A stretch of 64,000 nt of DNA, from positions 124,001 through 188,000 of the forward strand of contig NZ_LMCM01000001.1 of assembly GCF_001426245.1 (NCBI RefSeq), given 5' to 3'. A program made the position numbers and the translations under genes. This document shows, one piece after another, positions 52,199 to 61,072 of the stretch; position 1 is the stretch's first letter, and the number at the start of each line of letters is the position of its first letter. The stretch comes from Phycicoccus sp. Root101. Its GTDB lineage: Bacteria > Actinomycetota > Actinomycetes > Actinomycetales > Dermatophilaceae. The notes below the pieces were generated by a model. The model did not search any database and was not told where the DNA came from. It was given only the letters and a program-made list of their open reading frames with translations.

Positions 52199-53028
52199 AG
52201 GGTCGCACGAGGAGCGGCCTGAAGGCGAAGTTTGCCGATGGGGTTGCCGCACGACTCGCAGATGCCGTAGGTCCCGTTGTCGAGCCGCTCGAGGGCGTGC
52301 AGGTTCTGGTCGAGCATGTCGCGGGCGTTGTTCGCCAGCGAGATCTCCTGCTCGCGCTCGTAGGTCTTGGCGCCCGCGTCGGCCTGGTCGTCGCCCGCAC
52401 CGTCACCCGCGTCGCGCATGAGACCGACCAGGTCGGCCTCGGCCACCCGGATCTCCTGCCGCAGGTGGGCGACGTCGCCCTCGATCTCGGCACGCACCTC
52501 GCGCAGCTCCTTGGCGGTCCAGGGCGACTCGTCGTCCCGGACGACGAGGGAGGCCGGCGACGCCTTGGTGGCCTTGGTCGCGGCCGCCTTCCTGACCGGC
52601 GTGGCCTTCGTCGCGGGGGCAGCCTGCTTTGCCGCGGGTGCGGCCTTCTTCACGGGAGCCGCCTTCTTCGCCGCAGGTGCGGCCTTCTTCACGGGAGCGG
52701 CCTTTGTCGCCGGGGGCGCAGCCTTCTTCGCGGGAGCCGCCTTCTTCGCCGCAGGCGCAGCCTTCTTCACAGGGGCAGCCTTCTTCGCCGCGGGTGCAGC
52801 CTTCTTCGCGGGGGCCGCCTTCTTCGCAGCGGGCGCAGCCTTCTTCGCGGGAGCCGCCTTCTTCGCCGCAGGCGCAGCCTTCTTCGCGGGGGCCGTCTTG
52901 GCGGCGGCAGCCTTCGTCGCGGGCGCGGCCTTCTTCGCGGCGGAGGATCCCGCCTTCTTCGCAGGAGCGACCTTGGCCGAAGCCTTGCCCGTCGCAGTCG
53001 TCGTGGCGGCGTGTGCCTTGTGAACCAT
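52162..53028 (-). CDS. TraR/DksA family zinc-finger protein with Lys/Ala-rich tail
   Basis: 288 residues. Residues ~5-175 are Pro/Ala/Lys repeats (APAKKAAPAAKKA type), a histone-H1-like disordered basic tail. The rest is a DksA/TraR unit: a coiled coil (PWTAKELREVRAEIEGDVAH to DQNLHALERL) and a four-Cys zinc finger (CESCGNPIGKLRL then [12 protein letters not shown]). DksA-like proteins bind the RNA polymerase secondary channel; the basic tail may bind DNA or RNA. It is encoded next to lspA, overlapping its start by about 36 bases. GTG/ATG starts agree with the basic N terminus MVHKAHAATTT. Confidence 0.88.
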   Translation of the reverse strand: MVHKAHAATTTATGKASAKVAPAKKAGSSAAKKAAPATKAAAAKTAPAKKAAPAAKKAAPAKKAAPAAKKAAPAKKAAPAAKKAAPVKKAAPAAKKAAPAKKAAPPATKAAPVKKAAPAAKKAAPVKKAAPAAKQAAPATKATPVRKAAATKATKASPASLVVRDDESPWTAKELREVRAEIEGDVAHLRQEIRVAEADLVGLMRDAGDGAGDDQADAGAKTYEREQEISLANNARDMLDQNLHALERLDNGTYGICESCGNPIGKLRLQAAPRATLCMTCKTKQERR

Positions 53029-53155
53029 GGTGAGCCGGGCCCCTCGGTCGCAGGGCGCTCCGTGGGAGCGCTGTCAGGTGCGGTGAGGATAAGCGCTGGA
53101 GGTCAGGGACTCAACGCCAAAACACCCTGTATCAGCGACCATTCTGGGTGGACGG

Positions 53156-53193
53156 CGACAGGCGCCCACCGCGATCGCGGTGGGCGCCTGTCG
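53156..53193 (-). terminator. hairpin terminator after divIVA
   Basis: A perfect 17-bp stem (53156-53172 with 53177-53193, CGACAGGCGCCCACCGC arms) with a GATC loop, 71 bases beyond the divIVA stop. No U tract is evident. It lies between divIVA and the DksA-like gene. Confidence 0.85.
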
Positions 53194-53264
53194 TGGGTGC
53201 CGGTCCTGCTGCTGGTCGTGCAGCCAGTGGTGGTGCCGGGCTGCTCCCGACCCGGCGGGTGCTG

Positions 53265-54506
53265 CTACTGGCGGTCGTCGTCCTGCTGGCCCTGGTTCTG
53301 GTCCTCGTTCGAGCCGTCCTGGTCCTCGTCGTGGCTCTCGTCCTTGGCGGACGGCTCCGCGCCGTCCTCGGCCTCGGGACCACCCTCGGGGGCGAGCCCG
53401 GTCTGGTCGAGGTCCGCGAGCTGCTCCTCGATGTAGCTCTTGAGGCGGGCGCGGTAGTCACGCTCGAACGTGCGCAGCTCGTCGATCTTCATCTCGAGCA
53501 GGCTCCGCTCGCGACCGAGCTCCTCGAGGATCTGCGCCTTCTTCTGCTGCGCCTCGTGGACCATCCCGGTGGAACGCTCACGCGCCTCGGTGATGAGCTG
53601 CTCGTGACGCGACGTGGCCTCGGCGACCAGCTCGTCGTGGCGGTTCTGGCCGGTGGACACGAGCTCGTCGTGCTGGGCCTGTCCGGTGGAGACCAGCTCG
53701 TCGTGCTGGGCCTGTCCGGTGGAGACCAGCTCGTCGTGGCGGGACTGCGCCTCGGAGATGAGCCGGTCGCGGGTCGACTCGCCCTGGCCGACGTGCTCGT
53801 CGTGCAGGCGCTGGGCCATCTCGAGCAGCGCGGCTGCGCTGCCACCGCCACCCACGGCCGCTGCCGCGGCGACGGGGGCGGCGTCATCGGACGCCGGCGC
53901 GGCAGCGGCGACGGACGCCTGCTGCTCGGCCTCGGCGGCCCTGGCCTCGGCCTCCTCGGCGCGGGCGCGGGCCTCGTCGATCTGGCGCTGGGCCTCGGCG
54001 ATCCGCTGCTCTGCCTCCTGCGCCCGGGCCTCGGCGTCACCGGCGTGCGTCTCGACCTGCTGCTGGGCGTCGCCGATGCGCGCCTGGGCAGAGGTCTCGG
54101 CCTCTTCGGCTCGCGCGGCCGCCATCTTCTCGGCCTCCTCGGCCCTGGCGTTCGCCTCGGCGATGCGGGCCTCGGCGGCCTTCTCGGCCTCCTGCACCTT
54201 GGCCTCGTACGCGGCGATCCGCTCCTGCGCCTGCTGGGCGGCCTTGGCCTCGGCCTCCTGGGCTGCCTTCGCCTCGGCGGCCTTGGCCGCCTCGGCCTTG
54301 CCGTCGGCCTTGGCGACGGCCGGCATCCCCTTGCTCTGGCGGCACTCGTTGAGCTGGTCGCGCAGGTCGTCGGACTCCTTGACGACCCGGCGCATCTCGG
54401 CCACGACCTCGTCGAGGAAGTCGTCGACCTCGCGCTCGTCGTAACCACGACGGAACTGGGTCGGAGTGAAGTTCTTGTTGAGGACGTCCTCGGGCGTGAG
54501 CGTCAT
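53265..54506 (-). CDS. wag31: DivIVA/Wag31 polar growth protein
   Basis: 413 residues from ATG 54506. The membrane-binding N terminus is TPEDVLNKNFTPTQFRRGYD followed by VDDFLDEVVAEMRRVV, the canonical DivIVA domain. Long Ala/Glu/Lys coiled-coil regions follow. In the middle lie 11-residue repeats HDELVSTGQAQ (three tandem copies plus a fourth degenerate one). The acidic Asp/Gln tail is about 60 residues. It marks curved membranes and recruits cell-wall synthesis at poles and septa. It sits at its usual place downstream of sepF and yggT. Confidence 0.95.
   Translation of the reverse strand: MTLTPEDVLNKNFTPTQFRRGYDEREVDDFLDEVVAEMRRVVKESDDLRDQLNECRQSKGMPAVAKADGKAEAAKAAEAKAAQEAEAKAAQQAQERIAAYEAKVQEAEKAAEARIAEANARAEEAEKMAAARAEEAETSAQARIGDAQQQVETHAGDAEARAQEAEQRIAEAQRQIDEARARAEEAEARAAEAEQQASVAAAAPASDDAAPVAAAAAVGGGGSAAALLEMAQRLHDEHVGQGESTRDRLISEAQSRHDELVSTGQAQHDELVSTGQAQHDELVSTGQNRHDELVAEATSRHEQLITEARERSTGMVHEAQQKKAQILEELGRERSLLEMKIDELRTFERDYRARLKSYIEEQLADLDQTGLAPEGGPEAEDGAEPSAKDESHDEDQDGSNEDQNQGQQDDDRQ
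53646..53738. repeat. 33-bp tandem repeats inside divIVA
   Basis: Units such as CTGTCCGGTGGAGACCAG recur with a 33-base period at about 53646, 53679 and 53712, almost identical at the DNA level. They encode the 11-residue HDELVSTGQAQ repeat. The period equals one coiled-coil hendecad. Confidence 0.85.
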
Positions 54507-54614
54507 GTAGTCACCTCTGTTGACAGGCGGGGAGCAGAGCAGGACAAGCATCCCAGAGACTGGGCTGCTCGCCAGCCTAGAGGATCTGCGGGGTCCGGCA
54601 GGAAGCGGCGGGAC

Positions 54615-54905
54615 CTACAGGATCTGGGTGAGGACGCTCACGAGGACGAAGAGGATGAGGAAGGCGAGGTCGAACCGGATGCTCCCGAGCTGCAGCGGCG
54701 GGACGACGCTGCGCAGCGCCTTCAGGGGCGGGTCCGTGACCGAGTACAGGACCTCGGCGACGACGAGCAGGACGCCCCGTGGGCGCCAGTCGCGGGCGAA
54801 CACCTGCACCCAGTCGAGGACGAGGCGTCCGATGAGCACGACGTAGAAGGCGAACACCACGAAGCGGATGATGTCCGCGAAGATGTTGAAGCCGAGCAGA
54901 TGCAT
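54615..54905 (-). CDS. YggT family membrane protein
   Basis: 96 residues with two or more hydrophobic segments: IIRFVVFAFYVVLIGRLVLDW and FDLAFLILFVLVSVLTQIL. The conserved VTDPPLKALRSVVPPLQLG loop lies between them. This is the YggT family found between sepF and divIVA in Gram-positives. Its role in division or osmotic response is not settled. Confidence 0.93.
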   Translation of the reverse strand: MHLLGFNIFADIIRFVVFAFYVVLIGRLVLDWVQVFARDWRPRGVLLVVAEVLYSVTDPPLKALRSVVPPLQLGSIRFDLAFLILFVLVSVLTQIL

Positions 54906-54947
54906 GGAGTCACCCTGCCATGACCGGCTGGGCGGGGGCTGGGCGGA

Positions 54948-55433
54948 TCAGCTCTGGTTGAACAGGCCGCGGGCGGTGGGCGCCGGGACACCCTCCTCGG
55001 CCGAGACCTCGACGTGCGCCGGCGACAGCAGGAACACCTTGGACGTGACCCGCTCGATCTGGCCGTGCAGGCCGAACACCAGGCCGGCGGCGAAGTCCAC
55101 GAGTCGCTTGGCGTCGGAGTCGTCCATGTCGGAGAGGTTCATGATGACGGGCGTCCCGTCGCGGAAGCTCTCGCCGATGTTCTTGGCCTCGTTGTAGGTG
55201 CGCGGGTGGATCGTCGTGATGCGGTTCAGCGCACCCACCTCCACGTCGCGGACCACGCGGGCGACCGGCGTGCGCTGCGGCAACGGGGTGACGGCGGCCG
55301 AACGCTCGGGCTGCTGGGGCGCCTCGGCGCGGGCCGGCTGCTCGTCGTAGTCGTACTCGTCATACCCCTCGTAGCGCTCGTCGTCCTCGGCAAGCCCGAG
55401 GTACACCATCGTCTTGCGCAGCGCCCCAGCCAT
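54948..55433 (-). CDS. sepF: cell division protein SepF
   Basis: 161 residues. An N-terminal amphipathic helix ([20 protein letters not shown]) serves as the membrane anchor, followed by an acidic Tyr-rich linker. The SepF domain reads [20 protein letters not shown] and [19 protein letters not shown] with [12 protein letters not shown]. SepF tethers FtsZ to the membrane and replaces FtsA, which is absent from this cluster. Confidence 0.96.
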   Translation of the reverse strand: MAGALRKTMVYLGLAEDDERYEGYDEYDYDEQPARAEAPQQPERSAAVTPLPQRTPVARVVRDVEVGALNRITTIHPRTYNEAKNIGESFRDGTPVIMNLSDMDDSDAKRLVDFAAGLVFGLHGQIERVTSKVFLLSPAHVEVSAEEGVPAPTARGLFNQS

Positions 55434-55523
55434 TACGAGCTCCTTCAGTGGATCAAAGTTTCGGGTGGTTCAGAAAGTCGTTCGTCCGACCGAGGCGTTC
55501 CCCGTTCGTGCTCGCGACCGAAG

Positions 55524-56225
55524 TTACCGGTGTGACTGCCGAGTTCCGAGGATTGCGCTCCCGACACGCAGGTGTGTCGCACCGTGCGCGATCGCGGCCT
55601 CGAGGTCACCGCTCATCCCCGCCGACACCCAGTCGGCACCCGGGTGCTCCTCCCGTATGCCGACGGCCACCTCCTGCAGGGTGGCGAAGGCGGGATCGGG
55701 GTCGGCACCCCACGGCGCGACCGCCATCACCCCCCGCAGGCGCAGGTGGGTGGCACCCGCGACGAGGTCGGCGAGGCCGCGCGCCCCTTCCGGCGGGACT
55801 CCCCCACGCCCGGGCGCCTCGTCGAGGTTCACCTGCACCAGGACGTCGGTCGTGGCCCCCGCGGCCGCTGCCGCCCGGTCGAGAGCCGTCACGAGCTTCG
55901 GGCGGTCGACCGACTGGACGACGTCGGCGTACCCCACGACGGACCCGGCCTTCTTCGACTGCAGCTGGCCGATGAAGTGGACCTCCAAGCGGTCCCGCGC
56001 CGTGACCTCGGTCAGCTTGGCGGAGACCTCCTGGTCGCGGTTCTCCCCGATCGCCGTGATGCCGAGGTCGGCGAGCAGGTCGACGTCGCTCGCGGGGAAG
56101 AACTTCGTCACGGCGATGAGCGTGACCTCGCCCGGGTCGCGGCCCGCGTCCGCACAGGCGCGGTGGATCCGGGTGCGCACGACCTCCAGGTTGGCGGCGA
56201 GCTCGTCGCGGCGCTGGTCACTCAT
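55524..56225 (-). CDS. YggS family PLP homeostasis protein
   Basis: 233 residues. The PLP-binding Lys lies in TLIAVTKFFPASDV. The family pattern IGENRDQEVSAKL, VHFIGQLQSKKAG, VQSVDRPKLV and GMSGDLEAAIAHGATHLRVG is complete. It carries PLP and buffers amino-acid and vitamin B6 pools. Start overlaps the pgeF stop (ATGA). Confidence 0.95.
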   Translation of the reverse strand: MSDQRRDELAANLEVVRTRIHRACADAGRDPGEVTLIAVTKFFPASDVDLLADLGITAIGENRDQEVSAKLTEVTARDRLEVHFIGQLQSKKAGSVVGYADVVQSVDRPKLVTALDRAAAAAGATTDVLVQVNLDEAPGRGGVPPEGARGLADLVAGATHLRLRGVMAVAPWGADPDPAFATLQEVAVGIREEHPGADWVSAGMSGDLEAAIAHGATHLRVGSAILGTRQSHR

Positions 56226-56947
56226 GCGCGGTCCAGCACGACGACGCCGGCGAAGCGGCCGGTGCGGCCGTCCCGGCGGTAGGAGTACAGCGATTCGTTC
56301 TCACGAGCGCAGCCCGGGATCCATTGCACAGCAACGCCTTTCGCATGCAGCTGGGCGACCACTCCGGATGCCACGTCGATGGCCGGCGTCCCCGTCCAGG
56401 ACACGGCCGCGGACTCGGGCGCCACGGCGGCGGCCTCGGCCCGCATGTCCGGCGGCACCTCGTAGCACCGACCGCACACCGAGGGCCCGACGACGGCACC
56501 GATCTCGGTCGCCCCGAGGTCGCGCATGCGCTCGACCGCGACGTCGACGATGCGCGAGGTCATCCCGGGCCGTCCCGCGTGCACTGCGGCGACCACCCCG
56601 GCGGTCGGGTCCGCGAGGAGCACCGGGGTGCAGTCGGCGACCAGCGCGGCCACGGCCAGCCCCGGCGTCGTCGTTACCACGCCGTCCGCGGGCGGCGGCC
56701 CCGACGGTCCCCAGGGTTCGTCGACGACGAGCACGTCGTTGCCGTGGCACTGCTGTAGGAAGAGCAACCGCGGGCGATCCACCCCGACAGCCTCGGCCAC
56801 GCGCGTCCGGTTGGTCTCGACCGCCGTGGTGTCGTCACCGACGTGCCCCCCTAGGTTGAGCGAGCCGAAGTCGCCCGTGCTGACGCCACCCTCGCGATCG
56901 GTGAACGCCCACTGCACCGGACCGGACCGACCACGCGCGAAGAACAC
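56222..56947 (-). CDS. pgeF: peptidoglycan editing factor PgeF (multicopper polyphenol oxidase family)
   Basis: 241 residues from GTG 56947. Conserved zinc and active residues lie in FLQQCHGNDVLVVDE, ALVADCTPVLLADP and AAVHAGRPGMTSRIVD. Such proteins hydrolyse misincorporated residues on UDP-MurNAc precursors (E. coli YfiH) and are also called laccase-like. It is located directly downstream of ftsZ in the usual actinobacterial order and is translationally coupled to yggS. Confidence 0.94.
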   Translation of the reverse strand: MFFARGRSGPVQWAFTDREGGVSTGDFGSLNLGGHVGDDTTAVETNRTRVAEAVGVDRPRLLFLQQCHGNDVLVVDEPWGPSGPPPADGVVTTTPGLAVAALVADCTPVLLADPTAGVVAAVHAGRPGMTSRIVDVAVERMRDLGATEIGAVVGPSVCGRCYEVPPDMRAEAAAVAPESAAVSWTGTPAIDVASGVVAQLHAKGVAVQWIPGCARENESLYSYRRDGRTGRFAGVVVLDRA

Positions 56948-57023
56948 GGCCCCAACCTACTGCCCGGGGCGAGGCCCCCGCCGTCGCCCCGTCGCGTCGA
57001 CACCCCGTCCCGGTCATGACATG

Positions 57024-57063
57024 CGTCAGGGGCGCCGGACCCGTGGGTCCGACGCCCCTGACG
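57024..57063 (-). terminator. hairpin after ftsZ
   Basis: CGTCAGGGGCG and CCGGACC arms pair with their complements around a short GTG loop (57024-57042 with 57045-57063), giving about 18 pairs with one internal mismatch. It lies 24 bases after the ftsZ stop, between ftsZ and pgeF, so it may lower the transcription reaching pgeF. Confidence 0.8.
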
Positions 57064-57086
57064 AGGCACCGCGGCGGTCGGTCGTC

Positions 57087-58325
57087 CTACTTGAGGAAGT
57101 CCGGCACGTCCAGGTCGTCACCCTCGTCGAAGGTCACCGTGCGGGGCGGACGACCCGCCGGCTCACGGGAGACCGCGGGCTCCTGCGCCGGCGCCGCCGG
57201 CTGGGAGGGCTGGAACATCGGGTTCGGCTGCTCGCGCTGCGGCTGCGCCTGAGGGGCGGGCGGCTGGGGCTGCTGGGCCGGGGCCGGCTGTGCGGCCGGA
57301 GCCGGGGCAGCCTGCGGAGCGGGGCGCGAGGTGCCCTGCACCTGGCCGATGGCCCGGTCGTTGTCGCGCTTCAGCGGCGCTCCGCCGTCGAAGCCGGCGG
57401 CGATCACCGTGACCCGCACCTCGTCACCGAGGGCGTCGTCGATGACGGCGCCGAAGATGATGTTGGCCTCGGGGTGGGCGGCTTCCTGCACCAGTCGGGC
57501 CGCCTCGTTGATCTCGAACAGGCCGAGGTCGCTGCCACCCTGGATGGAGAGCAGCACCCCGTGGGCGCCGTCGATGCTCGCCTCGAGCAGCGGGCTGGAG
57601 ATGGCCAGCTCGGCGGCCTGCACGGCCCGGTCGTCACCGCGGGACGACCCGATGCCCATGAGGGCCGAACCGGCACCCTGCATGACCGACTTGACGTCGG
57701 CGAAGTCGAGGTTGATCAGGCCGGGGGTGGTGATGAGGTCGGTGATGCCCTGGACGCCGGACAGCAGGACCTGGTCGGCCGAGCGGAACGCGTCCAGCAT
57801 GCTGACCGCGCGGTCGCTGATCGACAGCAGCCGGTCGTTCGGGATGACGATGAGGGTGTCGACCTCCTCGCGCAGGTTCGCGATACCGGTCTCGGCCTGG
57901 TTGGCGCGACGACGACCCTCGAAAGTGAAGGGGCGCGTCACGACACCGATCGTCAGGGCACCGAGTCCCCGCGCGATCTTGGCGACCACGGGGGCGCCGC
58001 CGGTACCGGTGCCGCCACCCTCGCCCGCCGTCACGAAGACCATGTCGGCCCCCTTGAGGACCTCCTCGATCTCCTCGGCGTGGTCCTCGGCGGCCTTCTT
58101 GCCGACCTCGGGGTCGGCACCGGCGCCGAGCCCTCGGGTCAGCTCACGGCCGACGTCGAGCTTGACGTCGGCGTCGCTCATCAGCAACGCCTGGGCGTCG
58201 GTGTTGATGGCGATGAACTCCACGCCCTTGAGGCCGACCTCGATCATGCGGTTGATGGCGTTGACGCCACCCCCGCCGATGCCGACGACCTTGATGACGG
58301 CCAAGTAGTTCTGTGGTGCTGCCAC
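57087..58325 (-). CDS. ftsZ: cell division GTPase FtsZ
   Basis: Tubulin-like protein that forms the Z ring. It has 412 residues from GTG 58325. [17 protein letters not shown] is the first phosphate loop, and GGGTGTG sits at residues 103-109. FAGGAP-like contacts follow ([17 protein letters not shown]), then the T7 loop [13 protein letters not shown] Pro/Gln/Ala-rich linker (about 315-390) leads to the conserved C-terminal tip [10 protein letters not shown], which binds SepF and FtsW. The long upstream gap holds its own promoter region. Confidence 0.97.
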   Translation of the reverse strand: MAAPQNYLAVIKVVGIGGGGVNAINRMIEVGLKGVEFIAINTDAQALLMSDADVKLDVGRELTRGLGAGADPEVGKKAAEDHAEEIEEVLKGADMVFVTAGEGGGTGTGGAPVVAKIARGLGALTIGVVTRPFTFEGRRRANQAETGIANLREEVDTLIVIPNDRLLSISDRAVSMLDAFRSADQVLLSGVQGITDLITTPGLINLDFADVKSVMQGAGSALMGIGSSRGDDRAVQAAELAISSPLLEASIDGAHGVLLSIQGGSDLGLFEINEAARLVQEAAHPEANIIFGAVIDDALGDEVRVTVIAAGFDGGAPLKRDNDRAIGQVQGTSRPAPQAAPAPAAQPAPAQQPQPPAPQAQPQREQPNPMFQPSQPAAPAQEPAVSREPAGRPPRTVTFDEGDDLDVPDFLK

Positions 58326-58619
58326 GGCGGTGGGCCTCTCCTGAATGCGGTGCCTGAAAACGGTGCCTGAGTGCGGTGAAAATGTCTGGACGTCAAGTCG
58401 AGGGTTACACTTATGTCAACTTTCCGGTGCCGCCGACGCTATGCGCTGGGTGCGTGGCAGGCAAAGATTCGGCCCGCGTGTCGCAGCACGGATTCGCCCG
58501 TTTTCCGGGTTTCTCGCCGGGCGCCTCGGAGCAGTCGCCACACCAGTCACAACCGCCTCATACGTACCACTCTCGCACGCCCGGTCGCGCCGGTCCGCAG
58601 CGCCTGTCGGGACCGACTC
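58326..58619 (-). promoter_or_regulatory. ftsQ-ftsZ intergenic region with candidate ftsZ promoters
   Basis: About 294 bases, AT-richer near ftsZ. Read leftwards, TTGACA (58419-58414) and TTGACG (58396-58391) are good -35 hexamers, and a GTGTAACCC stretch lies between them; matching -10 boxes are weak. ATTTTC follows. A dedicated ftsZ promoter here is expected in actinobacteria. Which hexamer is used cannot be decided by eye. The upstream half shows nothing else. Confidence 0.5.
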
Positions 58620-59636
58620 TCAGCGGGTCACCGGGGTGTCCGGCGCACTGACGTCGATGACCTTCGGGGCGGACCGCAGCAGCGCCGTCATGATCGCCAG
58701 CTTGCGCTCGGGGTCGTTGTTCCCGCCCCACACGACGGTGGTCTTCCCCAGCTTGAGGGTGACGAGGTTGGCGCTGCTCACGGTGACGTTCGAGACGCGG
58801 TGCTGCAGGCCCGCCGGAAGCACCTTGACGACGCTGACGGCGGCCCCGAGGGCATCGCGCGACAGGGCGGCCTCACTGGCGGCGTTGACCGTCGGCACGC
58901 CGGCGGGAGCGGTCGTCACCTGGGCGTACGCCACTCCCTCCGCATCCACAACCTTTAGTTGACCTTGAGGGTTCTTGACCACGAGGAACGGCACCCGCGG
59001 GCTCGCGTGGATGACCAGGGTCGAGGGCCAGGACCGCTCGATCGAGACGTCGGCGACGGTCGCCCGCTCGGCCACCCGCGCGGCGACGAGGTCCTGGTCG
59101 ACCCGCGCCAGGGGCTCACCGAGGGGCACCCGGGCGAGCGCGCGGATGGGGGCCACCTCGGAGGCCGGTACCCCCACGACCTCGACGGTGCGCACCGCCA
59201 GGACCGGGCTGAAGGCCACGAGCCAGATCAGGAGGCCGAGGACGACGAGGGTCCCCCCGGACCACAGCAGCAGCCGCAGGGGGCGTCGGCGGACGTCCTG
59301 CGCCCGGCGCTGGAACCGGGCGGCCGAGGAGGCCAGGCCGGTCGGGACGGTCGGGCGGGACGGCCGTGGACCACTCGGTGCAGAACCGTTCGGTGCAGAA
59401 GCCCTCGGGGTGGAGGCCTTCGGTGCAGAACCATGAGGTGCAGAAGCCCTCGGGGTGGAGGCCTTCGGCGCCGCGCCGGGCCTGGTCCCGGAGGCGGACC
59501 GGCCGGCCCGGTCCTGCGACGAGGGGCGCGGCGACCCCGACCGGGGCTGTGACGGGCGGGACATTCCCCCGGTGCGCGGTGCGCCGGCGGGCCGGGCAGT
59601 CCGCTCGGACCCCGGGGTGTCGGACGGCCGGCTCAC
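58620..59636 (-). CDS. ftsQ: cell division protein FtsQ
   Basis: 338 residues from GTG 59636, whose start overlaps the murC stop as GTGA; ATG 59564 would give 314. A long Ser/Pro/Arg-rich cytosolic N terminus (~125 residues, including [13 protein letters not shown] repeats) precedes one membrane helix (LLLWSGGTLVVLGLLIWLVAF). The extracytoplasmic POTRA (VRTVEVVGVPASEVAPIRAL) and beta domains (ERSWPSTLVIHASPRVPFLV) follow. FtsQ links early and late divisome parts. Confidence 0.93.
   Translation of the reverse strand: MSRPSDTPGSERTARPAGAPRTGGMSRPSQPRSGSPRPSSQDRAGRSASGTRPGAAPKASTPRASAPHGSAPKASTPRASAPNGSAPSGPRPSRPTVPTGLASSAARFQRRAQDVRRRPLRLLLWSGGTLVVLGLLIWLVAFSPVLAVRTVEVVGVPASEVAPIRALARVPLGEPLARVDQDLVAARVAERATVADVSIERSWPSTLVIHASPRVPFLVVKNPQGQLKVVDAEGVAYAQVTTAPAGVPTVNAASEAALSRDALGAAVSVVKVLPAGLQHRVSNVTVSSANLVTLKLGKTTVVWGGNNDPERKLAIMTALLRSAPKVIDVSAPDTPVTR
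59392..59470. repeat. 45-bp repeat inside ftsQ
   Basis: GGTGCAGAAGCCCTCGGGGT... at 59392 recurs at 59437 with a 45-base period, nearly identical over about 34 bases. It encodes [12 protein letters not shown] units of the cytosolic tail, a typical slippage-prone minisatellite. Confidence 0.85.
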
Positions 59637-61072
59637 GGTCGTCCGAGGGCCCGCAGGATCTCCGGGCCGATCATGGTGACGTCGCCGGCACCGACGGTGA
59701 GGACCAGGTCGCCCTCGGCAACCAGCTCGGCGACGGTGTCGGCGACGGCCGACCACGACGGGACGACCCTGACGTCCGCCGACGCGTCGAGCGCGGTGAG
59801 GGCGTCGGCGACCAGGGCCGAGGACACCCCGGGCACGGGGTCCTCACGGGCTCCGTAGATCTCCATGAGCAGGACCACGTCGGCCGGCACGAGCGCCTGC
59901 GCGAAGGCCGCCGCGAAGTCCCGGGTCCGTGAGTAGAGGTGTGGTTGGAAGACCACGACGAGCCGCCCCCGGTCACCGACCAGGGCGGCTGCGGTGCTGA
60001 CGACGGCGGCGACCTTGCCGGGGTTGTGGGCATAGTCGTCGACCACGGTCACCCCCGCTGCCGAGCCCTTGAGCTCGAACCGCCGACGCGTCCCCGTGAA
60101 CCCGAACAAGCCGTCCAGGACCCGGGTCGGCTCCTGAGCCAGACCCTCCACGGCCACGGTGTAGGCCGCAGCGGCGTTGAGCAGGTTGTGCCGTCCGGGG
60201 ATGTTGATGCGCAGGGCGCGGTCCGTGCCGTCGGGCCCGGTGACGGTGACCCGGCTCATCAGCCCCCGGGACACCTCGTCCCGGAGCACGACGTCGGCGT
60301 CGGTCGAGAAGCCGTAGGTCAGCACCCGGGCGCCGGAGGCGCGGGCCTCCTCGGCCAGCGATCGGGAGCCCGCGTCGTCGTGGCACGCCACGAGCAGCCC
60401 GTCGGGTTCGATGGACGCGGCGAACGCGGCATACGCCTCCTGCACGCGCTCGAACGTCCCGTAGAAGTCGAGGTGGTCCGGCTGGACGTTGGTGACGACG
60501 CCGACCTCGGGGCGGTAGACGAGGAACGAACCGTCGCTCTCGTCGGCCTCGGCCACGAAGACGTCACCGGTCCCCCAGTGGGCGTTGGTGCCGTGCTTGG
60601 CCAGCTCTCCCCCGGCGGCGAACGACGGGTCGATCCCGCAGTGCTGCAGCGCGACCGTGAGCATCGACGTGGTCGTCGTCTTGCCGTTGGCGCCGGCGAC
60701 GGCGACCCGCCGCGAGCCGGCCATGGTGCTGGCCAGCGCCTGGGAACGGTGCAGCACCCGCAGCCCCCGGGCGCGGGCCGCCGAGAGCTCGATGTTGTTC
60801 TCCCGGATGGCCGAGGAGATGACGACGGTCTGGACCCCGTCGAGGTGGGACTCCGCATGGCCGACGTGCACGGTCGCGCCCTCGGCCTGCAGGGCGGCCA
60901 GGACCGGCGACTCCTTGGCGTCCGACCCCGAGACCCTGCACCCGCGGGCGAGCATCACCCGGGCCACCCCGGACATGCCCGCTCCCCCGATGGCGATGAA
61001 GTGCACGGCGCCGAGCTCCTCCAGCGGAGGGACCGCGTCGGTGAAGTCGAACCGCTCGTTGGCGCCGTTCAC
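59633..61072 (-). CDS. murC: UDP-N-acetylmuramate--L-alanine ligase
   Basis: 479 residues from GTG 61072, overlapping the murG stop (GTGA). The UDP-MurNAc domain opens HFIAIGGAGMSGVARVM. The ATP loop is GANGKTTTTSM (about 127-137), and FVAEADESDGSFLVYRP and VVTNVQPDHLDFYG are the family active-site motifs. Adds L-Ala to UDP-MurNAc in the cytosol, the first peptide step of peptidoglycan synthesis. The His usual in GTHGKTTT is Asn here. Confidence 0.96.
   Translation of the reverse strand: MNGANERFDFTDAVPPLEELGAVHFIAIGGAGMSGVARVMLARGCRVSGSDAKESPVLAALQAEGATVHVGHAESHLDGVQTVVISSAIRENNIELSAARARGLRVLHRSQALASTMAGSRRVAVAGANGKTTTTSMLTVALQHCGIDPSFAAGGELAKHGTNAHWGTGDVFVAEADESDGSFLVYRPEVGVVTNVQPDHLDFYGTFERVQEAYAAFAASIEPDGLLVACHDDAGSRSLAEEARASGARVLTYGFSTDADVVLRDEVSRGLMSRVTVTGPDGTDRALRINIPGRHNLLNAAAAYTVAVEGLAQEPTRVLDGLFGFTGTRRRFELKGSAAGVTVVDDYAHNPGKVAAVVSTAAALVGDRGRLVVVFQPHLYSRTRDFAAAFAQALVPADVVLLMEIYGAREDPVPGVSSALVADALTALDASADVRVVPSWSAVADTVAELVAEGDLVLTVGAGDVTMIGPEILRALGRP

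Noticed and set aside
52540-53000. Dense short repeats that could be a CRISPR or satellite
   Set aside because: They are in frame and encode the PAKKA tail of the DksA-like protein.
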